Shown here: piece after piece, positions 1 to 10,193 of the stretch
How positions within the stretch are numbered: the first letter of the stretch is position 1
Layout of the letters: every line of letters begins with the position of its first letter
DNA from: Bifidobacterium breve
GTDB lineage: Bacteria; Actinomycetota; Actinomycetes; Nanopelagicales; Nanopelagicaceae
DNA: 59,289 nt
Assembly (NCBI GenBank): GCA_945866305.1
Contig: CAMBGS010000002.1
Coordinates: 1-59,289, forward strand
Direction: 5' to 3'
Notes under the pieces: generated by a model
Told to the model about the DNA's origin: nothing
Databases searched by the model: none
What the model saw: the letters and a program-made list of their open reading frames with translations, nothing else
Made by a program: the position numbers and the translations under genes

Positions 1-35
1 AGAGTGCGAAGAAATAAGGTGGACATGCGCAACAT
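1..35 (-). CDS. proS: Prolyl-tRNA synthetase, N-terminal fragment (truncated by window edge)
   Basis: Minus-strand translation from ATG at 35 gives MLRMSTLFLRT, matching the typical ProS N-terminus; position next to ispG is typical for actinobacteria. Confidence 0.75.
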   Translation of the reverse strand, partial: MLRMSTLFLRT

Positions 36-56
36 AGGCGCAACCTTATCGCGTAA

Positions 57-1208
57 TTACTTGACTGTGACGGAAGGTTCGCCTGAAGTTACTCCGGCAG
101 CTTCCATTTCTTCAGCAAGACGCATCGCTTCTTCGATTAGGGTTTCAACGATCATCGCTTCAGGCACAGTCTTTATGACAACGCCCTTTACAAATATCTG
201 ACCTTTTCCATTACCTGATGCCACACCAAGATCTGCTTCGCGCGCTTCACCTGGACCATTGACCACGCAACCCATTACGGCAACGCGTAACGGAACAGTC
301 ATTCCTTCGAGGCCTGCCTGAACTTTTTCAGCGAGGGTATAAACATCAACTTGGGCGCGACCGCAAGAAGGACAAGAGACAATTTCTAATTTACGTTGGC
401 GCAGATTTAGCGATTCAAGAATTGAAATTCCAACTTTGACTTCTTCTACAGGAGGAGCGGACATTGATACGCGAATCGTGTCGCCGATACCTTCTGCCAG
501 CAAAATTCCAAATGCCGTAGCAGATTTAATTGTTGCTTGAAATGCCGGTCCTGCTTCAGTTACTCCAAGGTGTAATGGATAAGCACATTGAGCAGCCAAG
601 AGGCGATATGCCTTAACCATTGTTACGGGGTCGTGATGCTTTACAGAGATTTTAATATTCGAGAAACCATGTTCTTCGAAGAGTGAAGCTTCCCAGAGCG
701 CGGATTCAGCGAGTGCTTCAGGAGTAGCTTTTCCGTACTTTGCGAGCAAACGTGGATCAAGTGAACCAGCATTAACGCCAATTCGAATAGGAATACCGGC
801 ATCGCCAGCAGCTTTAGCAACTTCCTTTACCTTGTCATCAAATTGTTTAATGTTGCCTGGGTTTACACGAACCGCTGCACAACCTGCATCAATAGCAGCG
901 AAGATATATTTTGGTTGAAAGTGGATATCTGCAATAACAGGTATCTGAGATTTCTTGGCGATCTGCGCCAACGCATCTGCATCATCTTGGCTTGGGACTG
1001 CCACGCGTACTATCTGACACCCAGATGCGGTTAACTCAGCGATTTGCTGAAGAGTTGAATTTACATCGGCTGTAAGGGTTGTACACATTGATTGCACGCT
1101 CACTGGTGAATCGCTACCTACGCCAACGCTGCCAACCTGCAATTGATTTGTCTTGCGACGTGGGTGGAGTGGAGCAGGTGGGGCGCTAGGAATTCCGAGA
1201 TCAACCAT
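57..1208 (-). CDS. ispG: 4-hydroxy-3-methylbut-2-en-1-yl diphosphate synthase (flavodoxin/ferredoxin)
   Basis: 383 aa [42 protein letters not shown] and [12 protein letters not shown] are GcpE/IspG motifs. Confidence 0.97.
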   Translation of the reverse strand: MVDLGIPSAPPAPLHPRRKTNQLQVGSVGVGSDSPVSVQSMCTTLTADVNSTLQQIAELTASGCQIVRVAVPSQDDADALAQIAKKSQIPVIADIHFQPKYIFAAIDAGCAAVRVNPGNIKQFDDKVKEVAKAAGDAGIPIRIGVNAGSLDPRLLAKYGKATPEALAESALWEASLFEEHGFSNIKISVKHHDPVTMVKAYRLLAAQCAYPLHLGVTEAGPAFQATIKSATAFGILLAEGIGDTIRVSMSAPPVEEVKVGISILESLNLRQRKLEIVSCPSCGRAQVDVYTLAEKVQAGLEGMTVPLRVAVMGCVVNGPGEAREADLGVASGNGKGQIFVKGVVIKTVPEAMIVETLIEEAMRLAEEMEAAGVTSGEPSVTVK

Positions 1209-1251
1209 GGTGGTTATTCTGCCTTAAAAATCATTGTGGGGCGATTTCTAC

Positions 1252-2400
1252 TTAAAAGTTTAATAAAATTGGATTGAAAATATCTGCAATTAGGAGCAGA
1301 ACGGTGAGCGCAGCCAAAACGACAAATACGACTGCCGTAATTGGGGTTAATACCTTTATATCGATCGCTGTGGGAGTAGGTCTTCCACGCAACCTAGCGA
1401 TAAATGCGCGAAGCGCATCGGCGATTGCAACAGCCATATGTCCACCATCTAAAGGAAGTATCGGCAATAAATTGAAGAGACCTACAAAGATATTGAGGCT
1501 GGCAACGATCAAGATGAAGGTGCCGATTCGCTCAGATGTAGTCAGTTCTCCGCTAGATGAGACTTGACCGGATACTCGTGCGACTCCGACTACGCCAACC
1601 AATCCGTTCTCATCTCGTTCTTGCCCGCCAAATGTTTGCCCCCAAAGAGCTGGAATTTTAGTAGGCAGCTGTACCAAAGCTTTTGCGGAAGCAGATGTGA
1701 AAGTCCAGGTTAACTCTGCCGCATCTGAAATTGAAGCGATGGGAGTGAGTCGCTTAGTACCAAATTCATTAATTATTCCAAGGACATAGCGTGAGGTGCC
1801 ATCATCTATATTTGTCATACGTGGCGCGGCTGAAATATCAATTTCAGTACCGCCACGATTAATTGTGAAAACCAGTTCTTTACCCTGCGAGTTGCGGATC
1901 TTATCTAATTGACTTTGCCATTTGATATTGCGGTCTCCATTAATTGCGACTATCTCATCGCCTTTTTGGAAATCAGCGGCTGCTGCAGCGCTATTGGGAA
2001 CGACGGAATCGATCACAGGAAGTACCTGATTCACACCGACCCCGGAAAGAAGAATAAAGAGAAGTAAGTAACCGAGCACAAAATGCAGAAATGATCCTGC
2101 GCCTAAAACGATTAATTTTTTGCCCGCCGATGCGCGATAGAAGGCTCGGCCTTCTTCACCATCTGGCATTTCGTCATCAGGTGTCATGCCTTCGATTCGA
2201 CAGTACCCACCAGCAGGAATTGCCTTTATTCCAAATTCAGTTTCACCGCGTTGACGCGACCATATACGGGTTCCAAAACCAAGGAAGAATTCCGAGACCC
2301 GCATTCCAAATCTACGAGCGGTTAAGTAATGGCCAAACTCGTGAATCATCACAGAGACGAGAAGGGCTACAACAAAGGCGAGAATTCCGAGTAATTGCAT
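1252..2400 (-). CDS. rseP: Site-2 protease, M50 family (RseP/RIP-like) with PDZ domain
   Basis: HEFGH zinc motif near N-terminus, PDZ-like VPNSAAAAADFQKGDEIVAING, NLLPILPLDGGH. Confidence 0.93.
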   Translation of the reverse strand: MQLLGILAFVVALLVSVMIHEFGHYLTARRFGMRVSEFFLGFGTRIWSRQRGETEFGIKAIPAGGYCRIEGMTPDDEMPDGEEGRAFYRASAGKKLIVLGAGSFLHFVLGYLLLFILLSGVGVNQVLPVIDSVVPNSAAAAADFQKGDEIVAINGDRNIKWQSQLDKIRNSQGKELVFTINRGGTEIDISAAPRMTNIDDGTSRYVLGIINEFGTKRLTPIASISDAAELTWTFTSASAKALVQLPTKIPALWGQTFGGQERDENGLVGVVGVARVSGQVSSSGELTTSERIGTFILIVASLNIFVGLFNLLPILPLDGGHMAVAIADALRAFIARLRGRPTPTAIDIKVLTPITAVVFVVLAALTVLLLIADIFNPILLNF

Positions 2401-3545
2401 TAGCGGGCTACTTTCGAGATATGTTCTTGGGCGATCCGTCGCGCATCATTCTCGATAGCACTGACATCGCCTAAATCCCGCAGCGTTCCGGCGGACTTTG
2501 TACCCAAAGTTTGAACTACTTCTTCCACGGTTTCGATAATAGAGGTAAAACCAATTTTTCCTTCTATAAACGCTGCCACACAAACTTCATTGGCGGCATT
2601 AAAAATTGCTGGCAACCCTCCCCCTAATTCTCCACATCGCCGCGCTAACTCAATCGCCGGAAACTTCTCGTTATCGATCGGCTCAAAAGTCCAAGTATGG
2701 GATGTTTTCCAATGGATCGGAGTTGTTGCACCTTTGACTCGCTCTGGATAATTGATTGCAAAAGAAATTGGCCCCTTCATATTTGGAGGCGATGCTTGGG
2801 CGATAGTTGAACCATCAACATACTGCACCATTGAGTGAATAACCGATTGCGGATGAATCACGGCTTCGATCTGCGCATAAGGCATTTCAAATAGATAATG
2901 AGCTTCGATAATCTCTAAACCTTTATTCATTAAGGTAGCCGAATTTATAGTTACCACCGGACCCATTGACCAAGTTGGATGGTTAAGCGCTTCTATCACC
3001 GTTATATCGCTGAGATCTTTACGTTCGCGAAATGGTCCCCCACTTGCAGTTAATACCAATTTGGCAACATCGCGTTTAGCTCCACCCATGAGGCATTGCC
3101 ATAGCGCTGAATGTTCGGAATCCACGGGCAACAGCTGATCTGGTTTAGCAATCGACATAACTAGATCACCGCCCGCAACTAGTGATTCTTTATTGGCTAA
3201 AGCCACGCGGTTTCCAACTTTTAGGGCGGCCAACGTTGGCGCAAGCCCGATAGAACCGGTAATTCCATTTAAAACAACATCGCAGGTAATTGCGGCAATT
3301 TCTGTTGAAGCGCCTGGACCATCAATTACTGTTGAATCAGGTAGTGCGCTCTTAATTAATTCCGCGCCTTTGGTGACGCCAATTACTGGAACCTTAAACT
3401 TTTTAGCTTGTTCTAAAAGTAATTCTGGATTATTTCCTGCTGAAGTAATTGCAACCACGCGAAAGAGAGTTGGGTTATCTGCCACAATCTCTAGCGCTTG
3501 CACACCAATTGATCCTGTTGATCCCAGAATTACTAAATCTTTCAT
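2400..3545 (-). CDS. dxr: 1-deoxy-D-xylulose 5-phosphate reductoisomerase
   Basis: MKDLVILGSTGSIGVQALEIV, ANKESLVAGGDLV, PVDSEHSALWQC; start placed at MKDLV rather than the ORF's first Met at 3560. Confidence 0.96.
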   Translation of the reverse strand: MKDLVILGSTGSIGVQALEIVADNPTLFRVVAITSAGNNPELLLEQAKKFKVPVIGVTKGAELIKSALPDSTVIDGPGASTEIAAITCDVVLNGITGSIGLAPTLAALKVGNRVALANKESLVAGGDLVMSIAKPDQLLPVDSEHSALWQCLMGGAKRDVAKLVLTASGGPFRERKDLSDITVIEALNHPTWSMGPVVTINSATLMNKGLEIIEAHYLFEMPYAQIEAVIHPQSVIHSMVQYVDGSTIAQASPPNMKGPISFAINYPERVKGATTPIHWKTSHTWTFEPIDNEKFPAIELARRCGELGGGLPAIFNAANEVCVAAFIEGKIGFTSIIETVEEVVQTLGTKSAGTLRDLGDVSAIENDARRIAQEHISKVAR

Positions 3546-3560
3546 CGTCAGCCCGTGCAA

Positions 3561-4559
3561 TTAACGATCTAGAAGATTTTGAGTAGGGGAATATGGAGTA
3601 CCACTGCGACGCTTAGCGATCGCAGATAGAGCTTCGAGCACAACTCGGTTGGCCAATATCGCAGTTATATCTGCGGAATCAAAAGGCGGAGCGACTTCAA
3701 CTACATCAATTCCGACAACCGGAAGTTCTAGACAAATTCTACGAACCGCTTCCAGTAATTCACGACTGGTCATTCCGCCTGGTTCAGGAGTTCCGGTACC
3801 AGGTGCCATTCCTGGATCAACAACATCTATATCAATTGAGAGAAATACTCCATCACAGCCATCGGTGAGCGTTGCAAATGATTCATCCAGCACTGTATTT
3901 AAGCCACGGTGATGGATCTCAGTCATTTCGTAAGAGCGCATTCCTTGATCGCGCATCCAATCCAAAGTCTTGCTATCAGGCCAGTAACCACGTAAACCCA
4001 ACTGTAAGAAACGATCGCCACGTACTGAACCATTTTCGATAAGGCGACGCATTGGTGTGCCATGACCGATTAGCGCACCAAATTGATCTTCACCTGTGTC
4101 GGCATGTGCATCAAAATGGATCATTGAAATCTTGCCTTGTCCGCGATGATTTGCAATACCTGCAACATCGGCAGAGGCGATCGAGTGGTCTCCCCCAAGT
4201 ACAACTGCAATCTTTCCAGCACGAGAAATTTTCTCTGTCGCCGCCTCAAGGATCTTTAGAGATTGCACTAGATCTCCGGGTGGCATTAATAAATCTCCTG
4301 CGTCATAAATCTTGAGCGCTTTAAAAGCATCGATACGCAGTGCTAGGTGTGGTCGCTCTGCATCGTGAGGCAAGTAATCCCCACCGCGAATTGCTTGTGG
4401 GCCAAACTTGGCCCCTGATCGATGAGATGTTCCAGAATCTATTGGCGCTCCAACAATAATTACGTCGGCGTCGGCATATGACTTTGGATCATCTAGATCA
4501 CACTGTGGGATTCCAAGAAATGTAAAACTTGGCCCATACATATTGCCGTGGTTAACCAT
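3561..4559 (-). CDS. speB: Agmatinase / ureohydrolase family
   Basis: GGDHSIA, MIHFDAHADTG and SIDIDVVDPGMAPGTGTPEPGG manganese-binding motifs. Confidence 0.9.
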   Translation of the reverse strand: MVNHGNMYGPSFTFLGIPQCDLDDPKSYADADVIIVGAPIDSGTSHRSGAKFGPQAIRGGDYLPHDAERPHLALRIDAFKALKIYDAGDLLMPPGDLVQSLKILEAATEKISRAGKIAVVLGGDHSIASADVAGIANHRGQGKISMIHFDAHADTGEDQFGALIGHGTPMRRLIENGSVRGDRFLQLGLRGYWPDSKTLDWMRDQGMRSYEMTEIHHRGLNTVLDESFATLTDGCDGVFLSIDIDVVDPGMAPGTGTPEPGGMTSRELLEAVRRICLELPVVGIDVVEVAPPFDSADITAILANRVVLEALSAIAKRRSGTPYSPTQNLLDR

Positions 4560-4582
4560 TGGTTAAGGATATGCGCTTTTCT

Positions 4583-5995
4583 TTAAGAATCGAAACCTAG
4601 GCCAAGTGAATCGAGGAGCTTAAGCCAGAGATTGCGCTTACCGTTGTTCTTATCTGCCTGGTTTATCGACCACTGCGTCAGGCGAATAAAGATAAATCGG
4701 AAAGGCTCCGGCGGAAATGGCATCGGCTTCTTTTGAACCATACGTAATTGAGTGCGCTCGTTCTCTACGCCATCTAAGAGATCAAGCATTACTTGTGCAC
4801 CAAATCGCGTTGAGCCAACTCCCAGGCCGGTGTAACCCAAAACATATGCAACGCGGCCACTGTAGGCAGTACCCCAAAATGGTGAGAAGCGCGAGCAGGT
4901 ATCAATTGCACCACCCCAACCATGTGTGAATTTGATTCCTGTGAGCTGCGGGAAAGTCTCAAGAAATGCCTCGGCTAAATGTGCGTAAGTTTCGGCATCA
5001 GTTTCATATTCTTGCCGAACTTTGCCACGGAAGTTATAGATCGCATCGTATCCGCCCCATAAAATTTCATTATCTTTAGTCATTCGGTAATAATGGAATT
5101 GATTTCCAGCATCGGAAAGTCCTTCGCGATCTTTCCAGCCGATCGAATCTAGCTGTTCTGCAGTCAATGGCTCAGTAACTAATTGGAAGTCATAAACGGG
5201 AATTACATATTTATGGGCGCGCTTAATAAGAGATTTGAATACATTTGTGGCCAGGGCAACTTTATTTGCGTGGACGCTTCCATAAGACGTGTGAACAATC
5301 ATTCCATTTTTTGTTCGCTCGAGTCTCTCAACTTGTGAGTTTTCAAATATCTTTACGCCTAATTTGATACAGGCGCGTTCTAGGCCCCAGACCAATCGAG
5401 CTGGATCTACTAGAGCGGTTCCGTCTGGATCCCAGAGCGCCCCTTTATAAATTGGTGACTTTACGCGTACTTGCATTTCATCTTTGCTTAAAAGTTCTAC
5501 ATTATCGCCAAATGAATTCCGAAGTTCGGCTTCTTCTACTAAACCTTCCATCTGCCAATCCTCGACTGCAACGCGGTATTCACCGTTCCATTCAAAATTG
5601 CAATCAATTTCGTATTTCTTAATTGTTGCTTCAATGGCATCCAAATTCTCGCGCCCTAAACGCTCAATAATCCCCATCTCATCTTTGAAGCGGCTATAGC
5701 CATTCATAAATCCATGTGTCAGGGAATAACTGCAAAAACCACCATTGCGCCCAGATGCACCTGCGCCAGTTTCGCGCTGTTCAACCACTATAACTTCGCG
5801 ATCAGGGTTGGCTTCTTTTGCTAAGAGTGCGGTCCATAAACCGGTGTAGCCAGCGCCGACAATACAAAGATCGGCCGCTACATCACCGATAAGCGTTGGG
5901 TGCGGCAGAGGTTCAAGCGGATCTTCATCCAGCCAATAAAGCTGTGGTTGCATTAACGATAAATGTTTAAGAATCGATGGGTCGATGTTCGCCAT
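4583..5995 (-). CDS. FAD-dependent amine oxidoreductase, PuuB/OrdL-like (gamma-glutamylputrescine oxidase-like)
   Basis: ADLCIVGAGYTGLWTALLAKEANPDREVIVVEQRETGAGASGRNGG dinucleotide-binding signature; located in polyamine cluster. Confidence 0.85.
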   Translation of the reverse strand: MANIDPSILKHLSLMQPQLYWLDEDPLEPLPHPTLIGDVAADLCIVGAGYTGLWTALLAKEANPDREVIVVEQRETGAGASGRNGGFCSYSLTHGFMNGYSRFKDEMGIIERLGRENLDAIEATIKKYEIDCNFEWNGEYRVAVEDWQMEGLVEEAELRNSFGDNVELLSKDEMQVRVKSPIYKGALWDPDGTALVDPARLVWGLERACIKLGVKIFENSQVERLERTKNGMIVHTSYGSVHANKVALATNVFKSLIKRAHKYVIPVYDFQLVTEPLTAEQLDSIGWKDREGLSDAGNQFHYYRMTKDNEILWGGYDAIYNFRGKVRQEYETDAETYAHLAEAFLETFPQLTGIKFTHGWGGAIDTCSRFSPFWGTAYSGRVAYVLGYTGLGVGSTRFGAQVMLDLLDGVENERTQLRMVQKKPMPFPPEPFRFIFIRLTQWSINQADKNNGKRNLWLKLLDSLGLGFDS

Positions 5996-6056
5996 CACGC
6001 TTTCCGGTTAAACCGGAAATCACCTCTGCAATTACTACTAGTAGTTGACCCTTATA

Positions 6057-6893
6057 TTAGCGGGCTTTGCGACGATTGACGAACTGACCCGCTATGACAA
6101 TCGCGAGTGCTAAGAAAAACATGCCCGAACCGATCACATTTGCTTGCGCAGGAATACCACGTGCCGCGGCTGTGTAAACAAATTTAGGAAATGTTGAAAC
6201 AGTTCCGGAATTAAAGTTGGTGATAATAAAATCATCAAAAGAGAGGCTAAATGCGAGTAAGGCTGCACCCGCGATTCCAGGAGCTACAAGAGGAAGTGTT
6301 ACTCGTCTAAATGTCTGAAACTCATTGGCATAAAGATCCATCGCGGCTTGTTCCAAACGAGGATCAAGACTGGCGATACGCGCTTTTACAGTTACGACAA
6401 CAAATGAGATGCAGAACATTACGTGTGCAACAACAGTTGGCCAGAAACCTGGGTTAATTTTGAACACTAGGAATAGTGATAAAAGCGATGCGCCTAACAC
6501 AATTTCGGGAGTTGCCATTGGCAAAAAGATCAAAAGATTTGAAGTAGAACGCCCCTTAAATTTATGGCGGCCAATTGCGAAGGCAATCATCGTTCCTAAG
6601 ATTGTTGAAAATATAGTTGCGAGCAAGCCAATTTTTATGGAGTTAGCCAGCGCCGTACAGACTTCAGGTGCACCGCAAGGATTCTTCCAGTTATCTAGCG
6701 TGAATCCCTTCCAGATCAAGTTGCTCTTGCCGGAATCGTTAAACGAGAAAGCAAAGGTGTAAGCAACTGGAATGAAGAGATAGGTAAAGGCTAGAACCAT
6801 ATAAACACGAATTAAATTTCGCCCAAACCAGCGCTGGAATCTTGCCATCATTGGAATAGTTGGAATTGTGGCATCAACAACTTTTTTACTCAT
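6057..6893 (-). CDS. potC: Spermidine/putrescine ABC transporter permease (PotC-like)
   Basis: Multi-TM; EAA-type loop LEQAAMDLYANEFQTFRRVTLPLVAPGI. Confidence 0.88.
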   Translation of the reverse strand: MSKKVVDATIPTIPMMARFQRWFGRNLIRVYMVLAFTYLFIPVAYTFAFSFNDSGKSNLIWKGFTLDNWKNPCGAPEVCTALANSIKIGLLATIFSTILGTMIAFAIGRHKFKGRSTSNLLIFLPMATPEIVLGASLLSLFLVFKINPGFWPTVVAHVMFCISFVVVTVKARIASLDPRLEQAAMDLYANEFQTFRRVTLPLVAPGIAGAALLAFSLSFDDFIITNFNSGTVSTFPKFVYTAAARGIPAQANVIGSGMFFLALAIVIAGQFVNRRKAR

Positions 6894-7738
6894 ACCAACT
6901 CCTCCGTTCCAGCTTTACGGATATAGATGGTTACCAGAATCAGAATCGCCGCCATTAAGGTAAATGAGAGTGCTGCTGCAGTTGGGTAATCCACGATCTT
7001 GAAGTATCGAGATTCAATTACGTTACCGATCATCTTGGTATTTGGACTTCCCAAAATTGCAGCATTTACATAGTCACCTGCCGCAGGAATAAAGGTCAAC
7101 AGAGTGCCTGCAACCACACCTGGCATAGATAGCGGCAGAGTTACTTTTCGAAACGTGGTGAATGCATTCGCATATAGATCACCAGATGCTTCAAGAGTGC
7201 GTGGATCTATACGGTCAATCGATGCATATAAAGGCAGCGTCATAAATGGCAAGAAGTTATAGGTCATACCCATAACGACAGCAAAGGCAGTTGAGGTCAG
7301 AGTTGTGCTTGGGCTAATGATTCCTAGGGTGCGCAGCGTCGGGACAACAAAACCTTCTTCACCAAGAATCTGCTTCCAGGCCACGGTACGGAGTAAGAAA
7401 GAAGTGAAGAATGGCGCAACCACCAATACGAGCAAGAAATTCTTGTACTTTCCAGCCTTGAAGGCGATTGCGTATGCCAAAGGATAAGAAATCATTAACG
7501 CCAGTACCGTTGCAATAAGGGCATAAACAAATGAGCGACTGAACTGTTCTCTATTTTCGATAAAAGCATCTATATAGTTCTGAAAACGCAGAGTCTGTTC
7601 GTATTGTCCAGTATCGCCCCCAGCGATCGGTGTTTGGGTCGAAGTCTGCGCCAAATTTACGATTGGAAGAATAAAGAAGGTAAAGAGAAAGAGAAAGCCC
7701 GGAAGTAAGAGCAGGTAAGGGGTGCGAATCTTTCCCAT
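6890..7738 (-). CDS. potB: Spermidine/putrescine ABC transporter permease (PotB-like)
   Basis: Multi-TM; LEASGDLYANAFTTFRKVTLPLSMPGVV EAA loop; 4-nt overlap with the downstream permease. Confidence 0.88.
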   Translation of the reverse strand: MGKIRTPYLLLLPGFLFLFTFFILPIVNLAQTSTQTPIAGGDTGQYEQTLRFQNYIDAFIENREQFSRSFVYALIATVLALMISYPLAYAIAFKAGKYKNFLLVLVVAPFFTSFLLRTVAWKQILGEEGFVVPTLRTLGIISPSTTLTSTAFAVVMGMTYNFLPFMTLPLYASIDRIDPRTLEASGDLYANAFTTFRKVTLPLSMPGVVAGTLLTFIPAAGDYVNAAILGSPNTKMIGNVIESRYFKIVDYPTAAALSFTLMAAILILVTIYIRKAGTEELV

Positions 7739-7750
7739 TGTTGCTGCGAC

Positions 7751-8899
7751 TTATTCTTCGTCTAGTACTTCAGGGTTAACTTCTGAACCAGCAGTGACAT
7801 CTTCATCTCCGCGAAGTGCGAAGGTAAAAATTGGCTCCCAAGAAATATTTACTGCATCACCCTTATTAAATGGCGCGACTCCATCATCGTTTTGCTCAAA
7901 AACGATTAACTCTTGTCCCCAAGGCATTGCAACTTGGTACTGTGTTGAAACACCGATATAAGAAACATCTTCAATGTGGCCACCGCTTAGTACATTGCCA
8001 GATACTGGAGTGTTAAGAAGCGAGATACGGAACTTTTCGGGGCGGATACCTGCATAGATTGAATTATCGACTGCGTGTGAACGCTTCTTCGGAAGTGAAA
8101 TCTTCTGCCCGTATAAATCAGCGATTATTGAATCTCCATCGTTGCCGGAAATAGTTCCCTTAATAAGATTTGATTGACCAAGGAAATTAGCAACAAAAGC
8201 AGTCTCCGGATTGTCATAGAGCTCGGCCGGAGAACCCATCTGTTCGATCTGGCCTTCATTCATTACCGCAATGGTGTCAGCCATTGTCATAGCTTCTTCT
8301 TGATCGTGGGTTACGTGAACGAAGGTAAGGCCAACTTCTTTTTGAATCCATTTAAGTTCGATCTGCATCTGGCGACGTAACTTGAGATCAAGTGCACCAA
8401 GTGGCTCATCGAGTAAAAGCAGCGCAGGACGGTTAACAATGGCGCGGGCTAGTGCGATACGTTGCTGTTGTCCGCCGGATAATTGCGTTGGCTTACGTCC
8501 AGCCAAATGAGGTAACTCAACTAAGTTGAGAACCTTATTCACCGCAGCATCAACATCTTTAATACCTCGGCGACGCAAACCAAAGGCAATATTCTCAAAG
8601 ATTGTTAAATGCGGAAATAGCGCATAGTTCTGAAAGACCGTGTTGATCGGACGCTGATATGGCTTTGTAGTGGTGATATCTGTTTCACCTAAGTGAATAC
8701 TTCCGACCGTTGGTTCTTCAAGTCCAGCAATCATTCGCAGCGTTGTCGTCTTGCCACATCCTGATGGTCCAAGCAGAGCAAAGAAAGAACCTTTAGGGAT
8801 CGTTAGCGTCAGATCATCAACTGCTTTGAAATCACCATACTCTTTGGTGATTCGCGTGAGAATTAAATCCCCACGTGCAGAACTTGCGTCAAATGACAC
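7751..8899 (-). CDS. potA: Spermidine/putrescine ABC transporter ATP-binding protein
   Basis: Walker A GPSGCGKTT, LSGGQQQRIALARA signature, Walker B LLLLDEP, C-terminal TOBE-like region. Confidence 0.93.
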   Translation of the reverse strand: MSFDASSARGDLILTRITKEYGDFKAVDDLTLTIPKGSFFALLGPSGCGKTTTLRMIAGLEEPTVGSIHLGETDITTTKPYQRPINTVFQNYALFPHLTIFENIAFGLRRRGIKDVDAAVNKVLNLVELPHLAGRKPTQLSGGQQQRIALARAIVNRPALLLLDEPLGALDLKLRRQMQIELKWIQKEVGLTFVHVTHDQEEAMTMADTIAVMNEGQIEQMGSPAELYDNPETAFVANFLGQSNLIKGTISGNDGDSIIADLYGQKISLPKKRSHAVDNSIYAGIRPEKFRISLLNTPVSGNVLSGGHIEDVSYIGVSTQYQVAMPWGQELIVFEQNDDGVAPFNKGDAVNISWEPIFTFALRGDEDVTAGSEVNPEVLDEE

Positions 8900-10075
8900 T
8901 TAGTTGCCGGCGGCCTTCTGGAAAGCCTCGGTCCAAGCAGTCTCTTCTGTTGGAGTAAGTGAACGGAATACGCTGAGGTTTTTCATAGTCGCATCAGTTG
9001 GGAAGATGTACTCACTCTTGGCGAGATCTGGGTCAATCTTCTCCATCTCAGCCTGCGCGCCCTTTACTGGTGTTACGTAGTTAACGTAAGCAGCAACTTC
9101 GGCAGCGATTGCAGGGTCGTAGTACCAGTTGATGAGTTTTTCAGCACTCGCCTTGGCTTCTGGTGTAGCAGTGGATGGAATCATCATATTGTCGCCAGAA
9201 ATCGTTCCGCCTGATTCAGGGATCGCGAAGTCAAACTTTCCTTCATTTTCGCTAGCGAGAATAAACATATCGCCCGACCAGCCGATAACCGCAGTCGCAT
9301 CTCCGGAAGTTAGATCTTCGGCGTATTCATTACCCTTAACGCCGCGGATCCAACCATCTGAAATCTTCTTCGCCATGAAATCAATTGCATTCATGTATTG
9401 ATCTTCAGTTACAGTTGCAGGATCAGCACCTTGTGCCAACAAAATAATTCCGATTGTGTCGCGGAGTTCAGAGAGAACAACTATCTTTCCCTTATTCGCT
9501 GGAGCAAAGAGATCATCTAGCGTACGAATACCCTTTGGGTTCTTAGCTGTGTTCCAACCAAAACCGCCCATGATGCCTTGCCAAGTAAGAGTCTGCTCAC
9601 GATTTGGATCGTAAGGCGGTGAAGCAAGGGTGTCGAGAATGTTTGTCTTATTTGGAATATTTGCTGCGTCAAACTTTTGGGCGTAACCCAAACGAATCCA
9701 GCGGGCTGCCATCCAGTCAGTTGGGCAGACCAAGTCATAACCAATATCTTCATTTAACTTTAGCTGCGCCTGTACTTTGCCGAAGAATTCATCGTTATCG
9801 TTGTAATCTTCAAAATACTTAACATCAATGCCAGTTGATTCGGAGAACTTATCTAAAGTTGGATATGTCTTCGCATCTTCATCAAAATCTAAATAGAGCG
9901 GCCAGTTACCCCAACGAACTAAATCACCACCTGCTGCAGAATCGCCACTTGATCCGCAAGCGGCGAGCGCACCAGCAGCGCCAACGCCACCGATTCCTGC
10001 AAGAACTGCGCGACGTGAAACACGCGCATTGATAATTGAACGTGCTTCTGGTGATAGTGGTGATTTCTTAGCCAT
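8900..10075 (-). CDS. potD: Spermidine/putrescine ABC transporter substrate-binding protein, Tat-type lipoprotein
   Basis: RRAVLAGIGGVGAAGALAACGSS (twin Arg plus lipobox); start at ATG 10075 preceded by AAGGAG. Confidence 0.88.
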   Translation of the reverse strand: MAKKSPLSPEARSIINARVSRRAVLAGIGGVGAAGALAACGSSGDSAAGGDLVRWGNWPLYLDFDEDAKTYPTLDKFSESTGIDVKYFEDYNDNDEFFGKVQAQLKLNEDIGYDLVCPTDWMAARWIRLGYAQKFDAANIPNKTNILDTLASPPYDPNREQTLTWQGIMGGFGWNTAKNPKGIRTLDDLFAPANKGKIVVLSELRDTIGIILLAQGADPATVTEDQYMNAIDFMAKKISDGWIRGVKGNEYAEDLTSGDATAVIGWSGDMFILASENEGKFDFAIPESGGTISGDNMMIPSTATPEAKASAEKLINWYYDPAIAAEVAAYVNYVTPVKGAQAEMEKIDPDLAKSEYIFPTDATMKNLSVFRSLTPTEETAWTEAFQKAAGN

Positions 10076-10193
10076 GTTTATGGGCTCCTTTTTTTCCGGA
10101 ACAAGGGACGGTTGTGCAGGGCTCATTATGTAACCGATTTGCCCTGCAAGCCAAACGATTTCGCTGTGATTTAGCGAAAATTTTAATTAATTT

